A stretch of DNA of 64,000 nt from Homalodisca vitripennis (GCF_021130785.1 NC_060215.1:67212501-67276500); one strand, 5' to 3'. Counted from the stretch's first letter, positions 13,013-24,120 are shown. Translations and numbers: made by a program. The notes: generated from the letters alone by a model not told the origin.

Positions 13013-13884
13013 TCAAGATTGTCCCTTTTTCATTTGTCGTTGAATAAGACTAGAGGTTTCTGTTTTCTGTGCTTCAAGAGATATTTTACTCCAATTGTGC
13101 GGGTGTGGTCTGACAAGCCTGTGTGTATTACTGTGGCATTGATGTTGGATGCAGATAGGTTTGAGCATATACAGTCTATGGAGGAGGTGGAGTTTGTAAG
13201 TGATTCTGGTTGGGGGTAGAGGCAATCTCATCATGTTATGGCTGGCCAGTGTTTCTTCAAGTTTTCGTGATTCATTATTTGGCACTAGGCTGTTTACGTT
13301 TATATCACCCATAATGATTATTGAGTGGTTTTTCAGCCTTAGTTTCTTCGATGATGTTAGAAAGAATGTCTAAGGCTTCATTCAACTTTTCGCTTGGAGA
13401 TCTATATATATGCCAGAGACGTAAAGGTGTTGTTTTTCCGACCGCTATTCTGAGCATTGCCAACCTCACATACGAGTTCCTTTGCAATGATGCGATATCT
13501 CCAGTGGCTCTGTTTTTTTGTTGTAGTGAGTCTTTCACATATATTGCAACCCTCCTTTTCTGGTTTCTTTCCTGCAAAAGTGTGCTTTGAGGGAGTATTC
13601 TGGGGAGTTTAGTATTCTCTAAGAGTTCAGACTTCAGACCATGCTCACTCAAGATGACTATGTCAGGTTGAATGTCTTGAAGTAGATGAGATAATCTGTC
13701 TACTTTGTTTCCTTACCTCTTGCACATTTTGATGTAGTATTAGCAGTTCCCTTTTAAATGACTTCTTCTTTACTGCGTTGGGGGTCAGGTTCTCTCCTTT
13801 CTGTGGCTGCCATTCAATAAAAAAGAAGGGAGAAGAGTTGTTATTGGAGTGGTTTATTAGATAGTTAGCTTTTAAATTGCTCAA
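13013..13884 (-). pseudogene. LINE ORF2 endonuclease domain
   Basis: Frames together give ELLILHQNVQEVRKQ at the start (13663-13884), PDIVILSEHGLKSELL, RRVAIYVKDSLQQ, RLWHIYRSPSEKLNEALDIL and MGDINVNSLVPNNES. This is the APE-type endonuclease order N...E...Y/RP...GD.N. Two frameshifts separate the blocks. Confidence 0.82.
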
Positions 13885-14128
13885 TGTTTGTGTTGTAAAA
13901 TTCTTCTATTGTTTCTTTGGGCCCAAGTTTGGTTGCAGTGTAAGGTGGTCTTTTCTCCAAGGGTGGTGTCTCTTTACTTAAAAGGTAAGAGGTTATCTTC
14001 AACAGTTCTTGGTTTGTAGGTTTGCTGTGTCGAACTTAAGTGTGTCCAGTGTCTGGAAGTTATTACAAGGAATGGGATGGTTTTTTTATTTGGGCTGGCA
14101 GCATATTTTGCTGTTTGAAGTGAGATAG

Positions 14129-15188
14129 TCATGTGGTTAATTTGTTTTTTTGTTGAATTTTCCTTGTACTATGAAGTGAGCTGTTAACAAATGTTTTTGG
14201 AGTGGATTTTGGGTACCTTGAAGTTGTCTGTGTTGGAATTGTTGCAGTTTGAGTACTCTGTTCATGAAGAACAGGTCTTTGTGAAACATTGGGCTGGGAG
14301 TTAAGCTGATCATTAAGGCGTGTAATTGTGGTCTCCAAACTATCTTGTCTGGATTTCATCTGGGCCAACTCCAATACAATGTTTAGTGGGGTTTTAAAGT
14401 TTTGTCTCTGGTGATGCAAGACATTCTGCGGTTTGAGTCCCAGTTTCTACCTTACTTCTAGTTTCCAGTTTGCCACTATCTTTTAGGTGTATTGCATTTG
14501 TGTTTAGAAGAGAGATTTGTGTTTCAAGATTTTTTATTTTAATGGATTGGTCTTCAATTAGATGTTCCTGCTTTTGATCATAGTCTTCAAAGATATTTTG
14601 GATTTCCAAGTTCTTTTGCTTTTCTTTTTGAATTTGACTTTGTAGCTCTGCTAACTCTTGGGTCAGAGATTCAATTCTTCTATTGTGTTTTATCTTCTTC
14701 TTCAGTCAGTTCTTTCAATCTTAGCCTCACTACTAGCTAGCTTGCACTGGGTACTTGTCACTTGCTTTCTAAAATAGATATTTGTTCCTTTAATTGTCGG
14801 TTTCTTCCAGTAATGCCGAACCTATTGTCAGCTTATCCTCTTCACTAACTGAGTTTTCTAAAAGATCATTTTCAAATAAGACTGTTTTCCAGGGCTGTAA
14901 TTGAGTTATTGGATGTTTTTGTTTTGTGGACCAGATGAGGTTATAGGTGCTAGGTCAAAGTGACTGGTTAGCCTTGTCTTGAAGGACAGATATTGTGGGT
15001 AATTTTGGTAGGTCAGAGCAATTTCTGCAGGTCCATGTGTTAATCTCAACCTTTGACAATTTCTTGAGGCACTTGTCTGTAATATTTACACACCCTGCAT
15101 GGTACCACAGGTGACATGGGCCTGTACATTTAATAGCAGAATACTTTACTCCAATACTACAAGAACCACATGGGTATTTGGAGGTCAT
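14129..15188 (-). pseudogene. LINE ORF1: PHD-like zinc finger and coiled coil
   Basis: Starts at ATG 15188: MTSKYPCGSCSIGVKYSAIK then CTGPCHLWYHAGCVN and TWTCRNC give a C4-H-C3 PHD-type pattern in the first 60 residues. After frameshifts come a heptad-rich region (HLIEDQSIKIKNLETQISLL at 14394-14609 and LAQMKSRQDSLETTITRLN at 14129-14419). Such ORF1 proteins bind element RNA. Broken by several frame changes. Confidence 0.8.
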
Positions 15189-15284
15189 TGTTCCAATGTA
15201 AAATTGAATCAGTTTTTTAAAAGTTTGGCTGTTTTCTTTATGTCAAAAATCTTCAGGTTCCAATGTAAAAATTTAGTAACTCAG

Positions 15285-15500
15285 GTCAGACTCTTATTGG
15301 TCAAAAATAGGGTAATGTCATTCAGAAACTTTTTATTTATACTAAGTTTGTCAGACTCTTAGTGGTCAACAATAGGGTAATGCCATTCAGAAACTGTTTA
15401 TTTATACTAAGTTTGTCAGACTCTTAGTGGTCAACAGTAGGGTAATGTCATTCGGAAACTGTTTATTTATACTAAGTTTGTCAGACTCTTAGTGGTCAGA
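15285..15500 (-). repeat. 65-bp tandem units upstream of LINE ORF1
   Basis: Units start at 15285, 15350, 15415 and 15480 (last partial), 3.3 copies at exactly 65-bp spacing. In LINE sense each full unit reads ..agtataaataaa..ttctgaatg.cattaccctat..gacca.taagagtctgac, so it carries a TATA-like box, and unit 1 a CCAAT box. They lie about 100 bp 5' of the ORF1 ATG, where promoter monomers occur in some LINEs. Confidence 0.85.
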
Positions 15501-15558
15501 GAGTGTGGGCAGGTTTGAAATGTAATTGTGCATTTGTATCAGGAGAGATATATAATAC

Positions 15559-15852
15559 AGCCTGTGATAGCACTAATTGCCAGTTGTGAGGAGTTATGCT
15601 GAGTAGAGGAATGCTGACTCTGTTGTCTAGGTCAGCGGCCTGGCTCACAGGTGGCTTAGTCTAGCTAACAAGACAGTCTTGTTATTGAGAAGAATTATAA
15701 GTAGTGTTAGTGACGTCACTAGCTTATGTAGTTAAAACTATTTTGTGACGTCACAGTTTTATGTTATATAAAAATTTCTCTCTCTTTTTTTTATGTGTTG
15801 CAAATAAATATTTTTATCTTAGAGCATTATTCTCATGTTTTAAAAACAGTGC
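15559..15852. repeat. promoter-like block with two CRE palindromes, possible solo LTR
   Basis: Two tgacgtca palindromes (about 15711-15718 and 15747-15754), then ttatataaaa, a pyrimidine tract and aaataaatat within 120 bp, which is an LTR-like U3-R-U5 order. Exact ends and a target duplication could not be fixed, so it may instead be part of the LINE 5' region. Confidence 0.35.
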
Positions 15853-16628
15853 TTAGTTGTAAAAAATCTGATTTTCAACGTATTGCTGCCCTTGAAATGT
15901 AGGTCAGCTAGTAGTGTTTTTTTTTAAAAGTATATTTTTCTTGTTAATCTTTAGTTAAAATTGTTTTGTTTTATTAGTGAATTGACTCACGGTACTCCAG
16001 GTAAGGTGTTGATTATAGATTATTTGTTGTTGTCAACCTAAAACCATCACTATTTTACTGTTTCTTGAGACACTTTTCACTGTAGTTGTTGGCAGGTAGC
16101 CATGTTGGATTTTCCGTAATCTCAAACTTTGCAAGAAAATACCATCATGGTAATATATAATGTAAGAAAGTGGAAGCTTGCAGTATTCTACAATATGGAA
16201 GTGTATCAATTACTTTATAATTGTAACATTTTGTGAATGGCCTGTACTCAAAGAGGTCAAAAAACATAAATTTTACTGCAGAAAATTTAAATTAAATAAC
16301 ATTGATGTTTTGTATTAAAGGGCATAGAACTGAAAACCAATTCTGCCGAGGCATTTATTTGAAAAGGAATGAGATAATTGAAAATGTTCAAATACTAGTA
16401 TAATCTTCAACTATTTGCAATTTTATTTGTAACCCAAACTTGATTTTCTGCAGTTAAGTAGCAGAGCCAATCTTTTACAGATATAAAAACGTACTAATGA
16501 AATATGTTTTGTGTGTGATATTCAGAAAACGTCTCTTGTTTCAAAACTACCAGATGATATTGTGTTGAACAATCACTGAGTTCAAATGTGTGGTTAACCA
16601 AGTAAGCATGTATAAACATGTTTTGCAG
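15853..16628. other. CRMP intron sequence, no feature seen
   Basis: AT-rich intron before exon e; no alternative exon d copy recognised. Confidence 0.5.
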
Positions 16629-16854
16629 TGATGGTCTTCAGTTGACTGGAAGTGATAACTGTACTTTCACCACTGAGCAAAAGCGACTTGGCCAGGGTGA
16701 CTTCTCCAAGATACCAAATGGTGTCAATGGTGTAGAAGACCGCATGTCTGTAGTCTGGGAGAAGGGAGTGCAGTCTGGACTGTTGGACCCCTCTCGCTTT
16801 GTTGCTATTACAAGCACTAATGCGGCCAAGATATTTAACATCTATCCTAGAAAG
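16629..16854 (+). CDS. CRMP: CRMP/DHP exon e, TGSDNCTF exon
   Basis: Acceptor ttttgcag, donor AAG|gtgagt; 1 + 225 nt, ending in phase 0. After the split Ser codon it reads [20 protein letters not shown], with Asp of GSDN at the metal-ligand position (Ala in vertebrate CRMPs). It continues through [20 protein letters not shown] and [19 protein letters not shown], very close to dihydropyrimidinase. The 5.9-kb intron before it holds a nearly full-length antisense LINE. Confidence 0.97.
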
Positions 16855-17029
16855 GTGAGTGCAAGTTTCGTCATTAAAACACACAAACTGGGGCTGTATA
16901 TCCTCCTATTGGAAATACAAACATTGTACATTTTTTTAACATTATATCCTCGTATCACAAGATCATGAACGTTGGCTCCACTGCATCTATGTACTAAAGA
17001 ATAATTTTGTGCATTAACATGGAACATAT

Positions 17030-17639
17030 ATAGTGTGTCCCACGAAGAGGTTTAAAGGTTTAAGTTTTCCATTACATGTTCATTTACTTGCCGATCGTTT
17101 TGAAACGTTAAACACTTTCCAATTAGTATATCAAGAATGGTATGTAAAATTTACAACTCTCTCATGTTTGCAGAAGTGGAATGGTAGGTGTTATGGAAGA
17201 AGAACCTCTGCCAATACCCTAGAACTTATTTTTAAAGGCATACAAGTCATTTGTTTACTGTTGTTACCAGTGTATCACTATGGATGATGGGTTTCAGTTT
17301 GAATAGATTGGTTTTATTTGATATTTTTCTTATAATTATTTTTTTGTATTAAAACATTAAAATGATATGAAACATGACTTATAATTATATTAACATCGTG
17401 TTGTAGTGTAACTGCCTTGGATTTTCCCCCATAAAACTCTAAAGCACTCAAATGTTTTTTAGTTTTGCTTGTATAATGTATACTTTTTGAATATTCAATT
17501 AAATTATGAAAACAAAAAAGTGTTAAATGCATATATATACCGGGTGTTCTATAAAGAGGATTAAACGTTTGATTTTATATTACTTGCCCATTCATGCACT
17601 GGAATTTTCAAACTGGAGTATGTCTGTGTTTTCATATCT
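17030..17639. repeat. two related transposon ends in direct orientation
   Basis: At 17030 tatagtgtgtcccacgaaga leads into ggtttaaaggtttaagtttt and catgttcatttacttgcc. At 17534 tataccgggtgttctataaa leads into gaggattaaacgtttgattt and attacttgcccattcatgc. The two blocks look like diverged copies of the same terminal region of a Tc1/mariner-type element. No transposase is present between them. Confidence 0.5.
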
Positions 17640-18510
17640 TTAACCCATTGCGGATCGTGAAAACGGCGCGCGCGCGGGCCTTAGAGTACGAATTAATCCG
17701 TATTACAACGCAGCACCCGCAGTGTTTGCACGTCTACCTGCCTGCTTAGCGCGCTCGCTAATTATACATGTTTTGTTTGTTTATGTTGTTATTTATGTTA
17801 TATAAAAATTATACAGATCATATTATACTAGAAAAAATGTTTAAAATACAGGTACGTAACATTTTTACTTACGTTTTTTGCGTGTTGTAGCTGCTTGATG
17901 TAGGACGGATCAAATGTTTTACACAATAAAAAAATGTTCTAATAAAACTGTCACTTCAAGAAACAACTAATCTAATATTTACTAAATATTTACACTGTAC
18001 TGAGACTGTCTTTTGTCTTAGTAGTGGATTTTGGTGTGATAGTCAATATTAGTATCCGCGTATTTATGAAAACGTGGACAAATACGCGTGATAGAACCGT
18101 CTCCATCCTCAATAACACTATCGGTATCACTTTCATCACTTCCACTTACTAATAATAGTCTATCTAATTCAGATGATCGTAAATTGTCACCTATTTTATT
18201 TACGTACACGCACACAAGGCAAAGGAAAATCGAACGCCACGACTGTAAACTTTAGACAAACAATTTGTCGCAAATAATAACGTTATTGACCGATAACGAG
18301 GGGAGTATTTGTGGACGGTTACCAGAGATAAGATAGGAAGCCAGTCCAGGAAAACGGACTATAAATATCTCCGAGGCTTATAACAGCGATAAGCGCTCAA
18401 AACAAATGAGTCATCCGTACAATGTCATCCGCGTGAGGGTCACGTCATTGTGCTTTTGGTCCACTCCTCGCTCCGCGTCACCCTCACGTCGTTGATCCGC
18501 AATGGGTTAA
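17640..18510. mobile_element. piggyBac-like deletion derivative (element 1 of a touching pair)
   Basis: Flanked by TTAA at 17640-17643 and 18507-18510, with perfect 17-bp ends ttaacccattgcggatc. Inside, the - strand frame 18018-18215 encodes an acidic stretch (LLLVSGSDESDTDSVIEDGD) like the N-terminal region of piggyBac transposases; the catalytic domain is gone. GC-rich blocks near both ends contrast with the host intron. Confidence 0.85.
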
Positions 18511-19348
18511 CCTGTTGGGGAGTACTGATGGCTATAACCGTCATCCTACCTAGTGTATACTAGAGTAAGCAAAATTATCCTTAATGAACTCCAGGGAGTA
18601 AAGAAAAAATTTTTGTTGTTTTCATTCAAAATGTATTGAAACCTTACAAAATATCATAATAATGCATTTTTTGGATCTACAACTTGATAAATTCATACAT
18701 TTTGTTTTTTTTTAGAATTTTACAAACGTATGATAGTGTTCAAAACACGGGTACACACAAAGTGCTACTTCACATTTTGTGCACTCATAAGCAGTTTCTT
18801 TCCTTTTACGCTCACCCCGTGTTGTATTTGAACACACAAAGCAGCGTTTTAGCTTCCTTCGGCCATTTTCCCTTACTGGTAGTGGGCGGGGGAAATGGCG
18901 ACCTGACAAGCGTACCGGCTGCTGGGCTCCGCCCAACGGACGCATTACAGCTGCGGCCTCTTCTCTTGGTGCAACATGTGCTTCCAGTATCTGTCTGATA
19001 ACGTTAATTTGGAAGTCCATGATGTGAACCTTAGCATTTGGGTTTTTTGATTCCATGTATAGCCTATAAATTGACGTGACGCAAGAAAATGACAGAACAT
19101 TTGGCGGCAAATCTGTGATTATGTATTCCGTCACTAGGAGCCAGCACGTACAGTAATAATTACTTTGAACATTTCACAGTCGAAATAGTATGTAAGAACG
19201 CCACTAGAGTGCATAAACAGTTGCAATATTGATTGTTTTAGCAACCCCGTCATGGACGGTCATAACCGTCAATACTCTTTTGGGATCAAACGGCTATAAT
19301 CGTCTGTACTCTTTTGGAATAACTTTCAGCTACTCCTCAACAGGTTAA
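18507..19348 (-). mobile_element. piggyBac-like deletion derivative (element 2), shares TTAA with element 1
   Basis: Begins at the same TTAA (18507-18510) that ends element 1 and ends at TTAA 19345-19348. Ends are ttaacctgttg(g/a)ggagta, 17/18 identical. The - strand frame 18712-19134 is the C-terminal part of a piggyBac transposase: YRLYMESKNPNAKVHIMDFQ, RLSGRHFPRPLP, then the Cys-rich finger RCFVC..CTKCEVALCVYPCFEHYH. The DDE core is deleted. Confidence 0.88.
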
Positions 19349-20046
19349 AATACAACTCTCATAATTTTACAACTAAAATTAAGGGTATGAAAGTGTTTAA
19401 AATTTAACATTGCTTTTATGGAGCAAAAAAAAGAATGCGGCCAGTACAGCTGGCTCTTAGATTTTTCATTGAGCCATTGTTTGTGTTTGAGCAAAGAGCG
19501 GTACCCGGGTATGATAACGATAACACAAAAAATAGTTCCTTAGGCCCTATGTTGATTTGTGATTTGAACAATTAAAAAACTATCAAGGAATTTGCAAATG
19601 TTCTATAGTCTTTGTATATTTATATTTTTGTTTTGTTATTTGTTCGTTTTACGACAGGTATTAGTGTTTTAGTAACATTTTGGTTTACAATAACTGTAAA
19701 ATGACAAATATGTATAAGACATGTGCTTAAAATTAGATTTGGTCCTGAGATTAACCAGCTGCTATTTTACATGTAGAGTCCAAAAATCATAATTATGCCA
19801 GAAATGTGTGATTGAAGTAATTTTAATGAATCTTTGATTTGAGTGATATATTGATTTGTTACTAAGGACATTTCTTTCTTTTCATCTGTTTAACTGTTAC
19901 GCAGAAGAGAATGCTCTTTAAAAATTAGTGAATATATGTTGGTGTAGTATAATTTTATTATTTTGCAAAACCTTGCATAGATGTGCTGTTTCTTTGCATA
20001 TTAAAATTTTCTATGTTTCACTTATAAAACATTGTATTTGTTGTAG
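19349..20046. other. CRMP intron sequence, no feature seen
   Basis: AT-rich intron before exon f; nothing recognised. Confidence 0.5.
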
Positions 20047-20157
20047 GGTTGCATAGCAGTTGGCTCAGATGCAGATATTGTTGTATGGAACCATCAGAAA
20101 ACAAGAGTTATTTCTGCCAAGACTCATCACCAAGCTCTGGATACCAACGTTTTTGAG
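20047..20157 (+). CDS. CRMP: CRMP/DHP exon f
   Basis: Acceptor ttgttgtag, donor GAG|gtttgt; 37 codons in phase 0. It reads [19 protein letters not shown] then [29 protein letters not shown] and the ISAKTHHQA motif are diagnostic of the family; the last metal-dependent barrel strands end here. Confidence 0.97.
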
Positions 20158-20188
20158 GTTTGTTGTACAATTGAGTTTGATATGATCT

Positions 20189-20829
20189 TTAACCTGTTGA
20201 GTACCGGGTTGTTGCGGTACAGGTACCCCTGCTGACCTGGGGTTTTCCTGGCACTTGATTAATATTGTGCATTACAGTTGTTCTTTGCTCCTGGAATATC
20301 ACATACCTATAAGATTTATTAAGATTATTATTTATTTAATGTTATTAATGTTTCTGCATTTACAACATATATATTGGTTCATTGAAGATAGCCTAGATTA
20401 TAGCTGAAGTCTGTATCATGAAATAGCTCGTTAAACATCAAATCATCACATCTTTCACTACTGAAAATATCCGCTTTACTTTCTTCATCACTATCAGATA
20501 ACTTACTAAACTCATGACACAATAATTCATTGATATCTTTATCAAATAACTCATGCTTACACGCTTACTCATGTTGACAGCAAATTATTTTTCCCTCTGA
20601 AATTAAAGAAAAAACAGATAGGTTTTTTACTTTCTTAAAACTGTTGTGTAAAAACTTTCAAAATTGAAAATGGAGAGACGGTACAAATGTGTTAAATTGA
20701 TATGCTATGTTAACGCAAACATAAAAGTCTACTGCCAACTTGTATTTCAAACTTTTTTTGTAATAACAGGGCGTTGCCGTCTCCATACATATAGGAGTAC
20801 AACACTCTTGTAGGAGTTGGGTACATTAA
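20189..20829 (-). mobile_element. probable piggyBac-like derivative
   Basis: The left end ttaacctgttgagtaccggg resembles element 2's terminus. On the - strand, 20390-20580 reads HELFDKDINELLCHEFSKLS then DSDEESKADIFSSER, an acidic N-terminal transposase region. The right end (TTAA at 20826) is a poor match to the left, so that boundary is uncertain. Confidence 0.55.
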
Positions 20830-22068
20830 TTAATTATCAAAAGATAATAACACATTAGTCCCACAACAGAACATTTTGGTGTAGATATCTGAATTGATAA
20901 GAGGTTTTATCTTGCTTCTATATTAACTCCTTTAATGTTATGCTTCACAAGTTATTTTCTCCAATCTAAATAATTTTCATACTTTTACTACACCATCTGT
21001 TTTAATAATAACTTCATGACTGAGCAGTTGAGTGTCTTACTGAAATCATGGTGGATAGCTATGAGTATTTAACTAATCTTCGTTGATGCTGTTTATTATT
21101 AACTCTTGTCAGTGAGAAGATTGCTGTGGGATCAGTTTTTGCTCTATAAAACCATGTAGGTAGTTAGCTGATAGACTGTGTGGAATTCAATATTGTAAAG
21201 GTCTTCTCAGCACTAGTGTTTCACACACTTAGTGAAGGTTGAAACAGGAAAGATGAGTATATAGTCCCTAATCTGCCGTATCTGTATTATTGAATTTCAA
21301 ATAAACATTGAATTCTTTTAAACTAAATGGTAATCTTATTTCTGAGAATGATTCAAATATGGTCAAAAGAGGTGTACTGTTTTGCTACAAACTTCACTAT
21401 TTTGGAATACTTTAGTTGTTGCCGGTGAGTAGTGGAATAGTTAAATTTGAGATAAGTAGTAATTTTTTTAATGTTTTGTTTGAGATGAAGGGATTACACT
21501 GAGAGCAGTAGAAGTGATAATTTTATTTGTTTGTTTTTTTCTCTATCCATAACTTTATATTTTAGTTCCTACTGAGTTTACAAAGTAAGTGTTGAGAGAT
21601 TGGCATCATCTTGAGGAGTTGAATAAATGATCATTCCCATTCAGCCAAGTGTGGTGTTTCATCCCTTCTATTGGTTATTACTTGCCACACAACTTTTGAT
21701 TTATGCACTCTGTCTATATACTCCATTAGATACTTGTCCTCTCTGTAGTTTTCTTCAACATATCAAAAGTCTTACATGATTATTTATCAAGTAAAATACT
21801 GAGTTTGATTTTTGCATTCTGCAAAATATAACTTTTAAAATTCCAAACAAAAACAGGTTTTGTCAGAAACAACCTGCAAATTTCAGCAATAGTAACAGAA
21901 AGAATTCATGTGATAAGAAAATGAAACATGTATACACAGTGAGCGCCGCATGCATTATGTTTACAACTGGCAGAATCTTTGCCAAGATCAGTCTTACACA
22001 TAGAATTATTTAAGAATTTAAAAGGCAAAATAGATTAACTCACAATTCTAATTTTTAAATGTTTGCAG
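20830..22068. other. CRMP intron sequence, no feature seen
   Basis: AT-rich intron before exon g; nothing recognised. Confidence 0.5.
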
Positions 22069-22218
22069 GGTATGGAGTGCCATGGTGTGCCAGAATATGT
22101 GATTGTCAATGGACGAGTCTGCGTAGATGAAGGAGATCTAAAAGTAGTTCAAGGATTTGGCCGTTTTGTGCCATGCCCTTCTTATCCTCCTTTGATTTAT
22201 CCTGATGAAGCACCCAAG
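22069..22218 (+). CDS. CRMP: CRMP/DHP exon g
   Basis: Acceptor gtttgcag, donor AAG|gtcagt; 50 codons in phase 0. It starts GMECHGVPEYVIVNGRVCV and passes through a G.GRFVPC.SYPPL segment to YPDEAPK. It matches the small C-terminal beta domain of the family, after which CRMP tails diverge. The usual short KRI.-R block of enzymes is not seen, so one further exon could be hidden in the following 4.5-kb intron. Confidence 0.94.
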
Positions 22219-22991
22219 GTCAGTTAACCTTGCATTAAAGGTAATTTTATCGTATTAAATAATATGATTAGTATTTTATGTGATTTATTGCAACTTTATA
22301 AGTAATGTGAATAATAAAAGTGTTGAAATTAAGATATTTTACGTTGAAATAGACACAAATTAAATAGTTTACATTCACTTTAAAAATTTCATAGTTTTTT
22401 AAAATACAAACAGTTGAAAAATAATATGTGCAATAATTAAATTAACAAATTAATTATCTAATAGTTTGTAAACAGTCTTAAAATATTGCTTAAATAAAAA
22501 ATTGTTCAACATAAATGTTTTGTAAACTTATTATTTAATTTTAAATAGGGTGGACCCTTAATTAAAGAAAAAGTTTCATATTTTATCATAACTATAATAT
22601 ATAGACTCGTAAAACATGTTCAAGTTGTCTAGTTGATATTGATGAGTTAATGAGTATTTTTTGTTTTTTTAATGAGACATTTTTGGGAACATATAAACTA
22701 CTACATATATAATTTAAATCCAAACCATTTTGAAGTGTGAAAATGTTAGCTCTTATTTTGAACCATGTGTTTGGAGTATTTTTGACATGCTAGTAACATA
22801 GATTTACTAGCTCCTACAAGTACTAAAAAAAACACCTAAAAACAAGAATTAGTATTACTTTTATTATTTCAATGCTGACTGTCCTATTAAATAAAATTCA
22901 TGTAGTGAGAATTATGCATGCCGGAACGAAGTCTTTTAAGAATAACCTAATTATTTGTAATTATCTACTTCCCTTACTATTTTTTAGAATA
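22219..22991. other. CRMP intron sequence, no feature seen
   Basis: AT-rich start of the intron after exon g; nothing recognised. Confidence 0.5.
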
Positions 22992-23250
22992 TACAAGGGC
23001 CTTTTTTTTCAACATCTGATCTTATGCCATTATGGCCAGACAAGTGGCAGAGCAGCGGTGTGCACAATAGTCGATCATGCATCTTCCCCACTACAACATT
23101 TATCACTGATAAGTTCAAGTAGCCAGTTTGCGTGGAGCTGTAGTCACATAAACATGGCCGTCTCTATTGATTCTCCCACCAAATGTGAATTGAGGACTGT
23201 TATATTCGTTTTATACAAGCAGAAGGGAATTGTGGAGTAAAAAGCCATCT
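22992..23250 (+). pseudogene. mariner 5' fragment
   Basis: TA followed by caagggcc..., the same start as the mariner relic at 57121. It ends in MAVSIDSPTKCELRTVIFVL, the first residues of a mariner transposase (M...I..P..CE.R.VI.FL). The rest is missing. Confidence 0.7.
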
Positions 23251-24000
23251 GAGAATGTGCCGTATTTACACAAAAAATGTCAGTTATCAGATAGCATAAG
23301 AATGAAAAGTCTAAAAGGATGGAAGATTAATTTGACCTTTTTCACACTAGTCAGACAGGTCATAAGGATTCGTTCAAATTAAAACTAAATCCAACAATAA
23401 TAAATCAAAATGTTCCATAACCTCATTGAAAATAAAATTTTGTTCAGTAGCTTTTTACAATTATTTTAAATGATACTATTTGACCAGAATTTAATCCTTT
23501 AAATAAACAATCCTTGCTGCCTCAAAAAAGTTGTCTACAAATAGTAAATTAAAATTAATCTCAATAAATGAAAAGAAAATTAATGAAATAGTTTCTTTAT
23601 CATAAATATGAAAGTATTAATAATATAAATATTGGGTTGAAGCCGAATCTTGAATCCACTGTATCTTCAACAAAGGTTCAGATTCAAGAATCGATTGACG
23701 GGATTCGACATTTGAATCTGCAAAGATCCGCTGCAACATTAATTATTGTTTGATTGATTGCCAGTACATAAGTTACCAATTAAAATGTGTTTTTGCTGTG
23801 TTTTGAATTTTCAAAACCGTGAATACATAACCTAATTAAATAATTATTCAATTCAATATTATGTAATAATTTTATTTTGAAAATAAACTTTATATTTGTA
23901 TACATTTAAAAAAAGTATTTATCTCTATCTTTAAAAAGATATATAGTATGAGTTTTTAATATAATTACTGTAATAACACAGAATTTGTTGAAAGCATCAT
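23251..24000. other. CRMP intron sequence, no feature seen
   Basis: AT-rich. Contains short gaatc/gattc-rich inverted segments near 23636-23745 but no gene. Confidence 0.45.
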
Positions 24001-24120
24001 AAAATGAAATGAAATGAAATGAAATATGCCTTTATTCAAGAGGCGGAGTTAGGGCTATTTAGCCCTCTCTACCACACTCAACCTCACATAATATACAGAT
24101 ATATATATATACATATTTAC
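24001..24120 (-). repeat. LINE- or SINE-type 3' tail with hairpin and pentamer repeat
   Basis: A run of aaatg pentamers (24001-24025) adjoins tatgcctttattcaagaggc, with a hairpin agggct-attt-agccct at 24051-24066. In - sense it is a stem-loop followed by a ttcat repeat, the form of a retroposon 3' end. No coding part was identified to its right. Confidence 0.55.

Larger units (their letters stand above)
10743..15200 (-). mobile_element. nearly complete LINE (CR1/Jockey-like) in antisense to CRMP
   Basis: Antisense to the host gene. Order on the - strand: tandem 65-bp units, ORF1 with PHD-type finger and coiled coil, ORF2 endonuclease, RT with YADD, C-terminal domain, then a 3' end of tttgac hexamer repeats (10743-10768 on the + strand as tcaaag units). 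PHD-bearing ORF1 and a microsatellite 3' tail are known for CR1-type elements, so that clade is the best guess. Both ORFs carry stops and frameshifts. Confidence 0.88.

Noticed and set aside
12477..13590. Hydrophobic + strand frames that look like membrane proteins
   Set aside because: Antisense of the LINE ORF2; the - strand carries recognisable endonuclease and RT motifs.
18712..19134. Host gene for a 140-aa Cys-rich protein
   Set aside because: It lies inside a TTAA-flanked element and matches the C-terminal finger of piggyBac transposases.
22872..23240. 122-aa + strand gene
   Set aside because: Only its end (MAVSIDSPTKCELR) is recognisable, as a mariner N-terminus; the rest is AT-rich flank.
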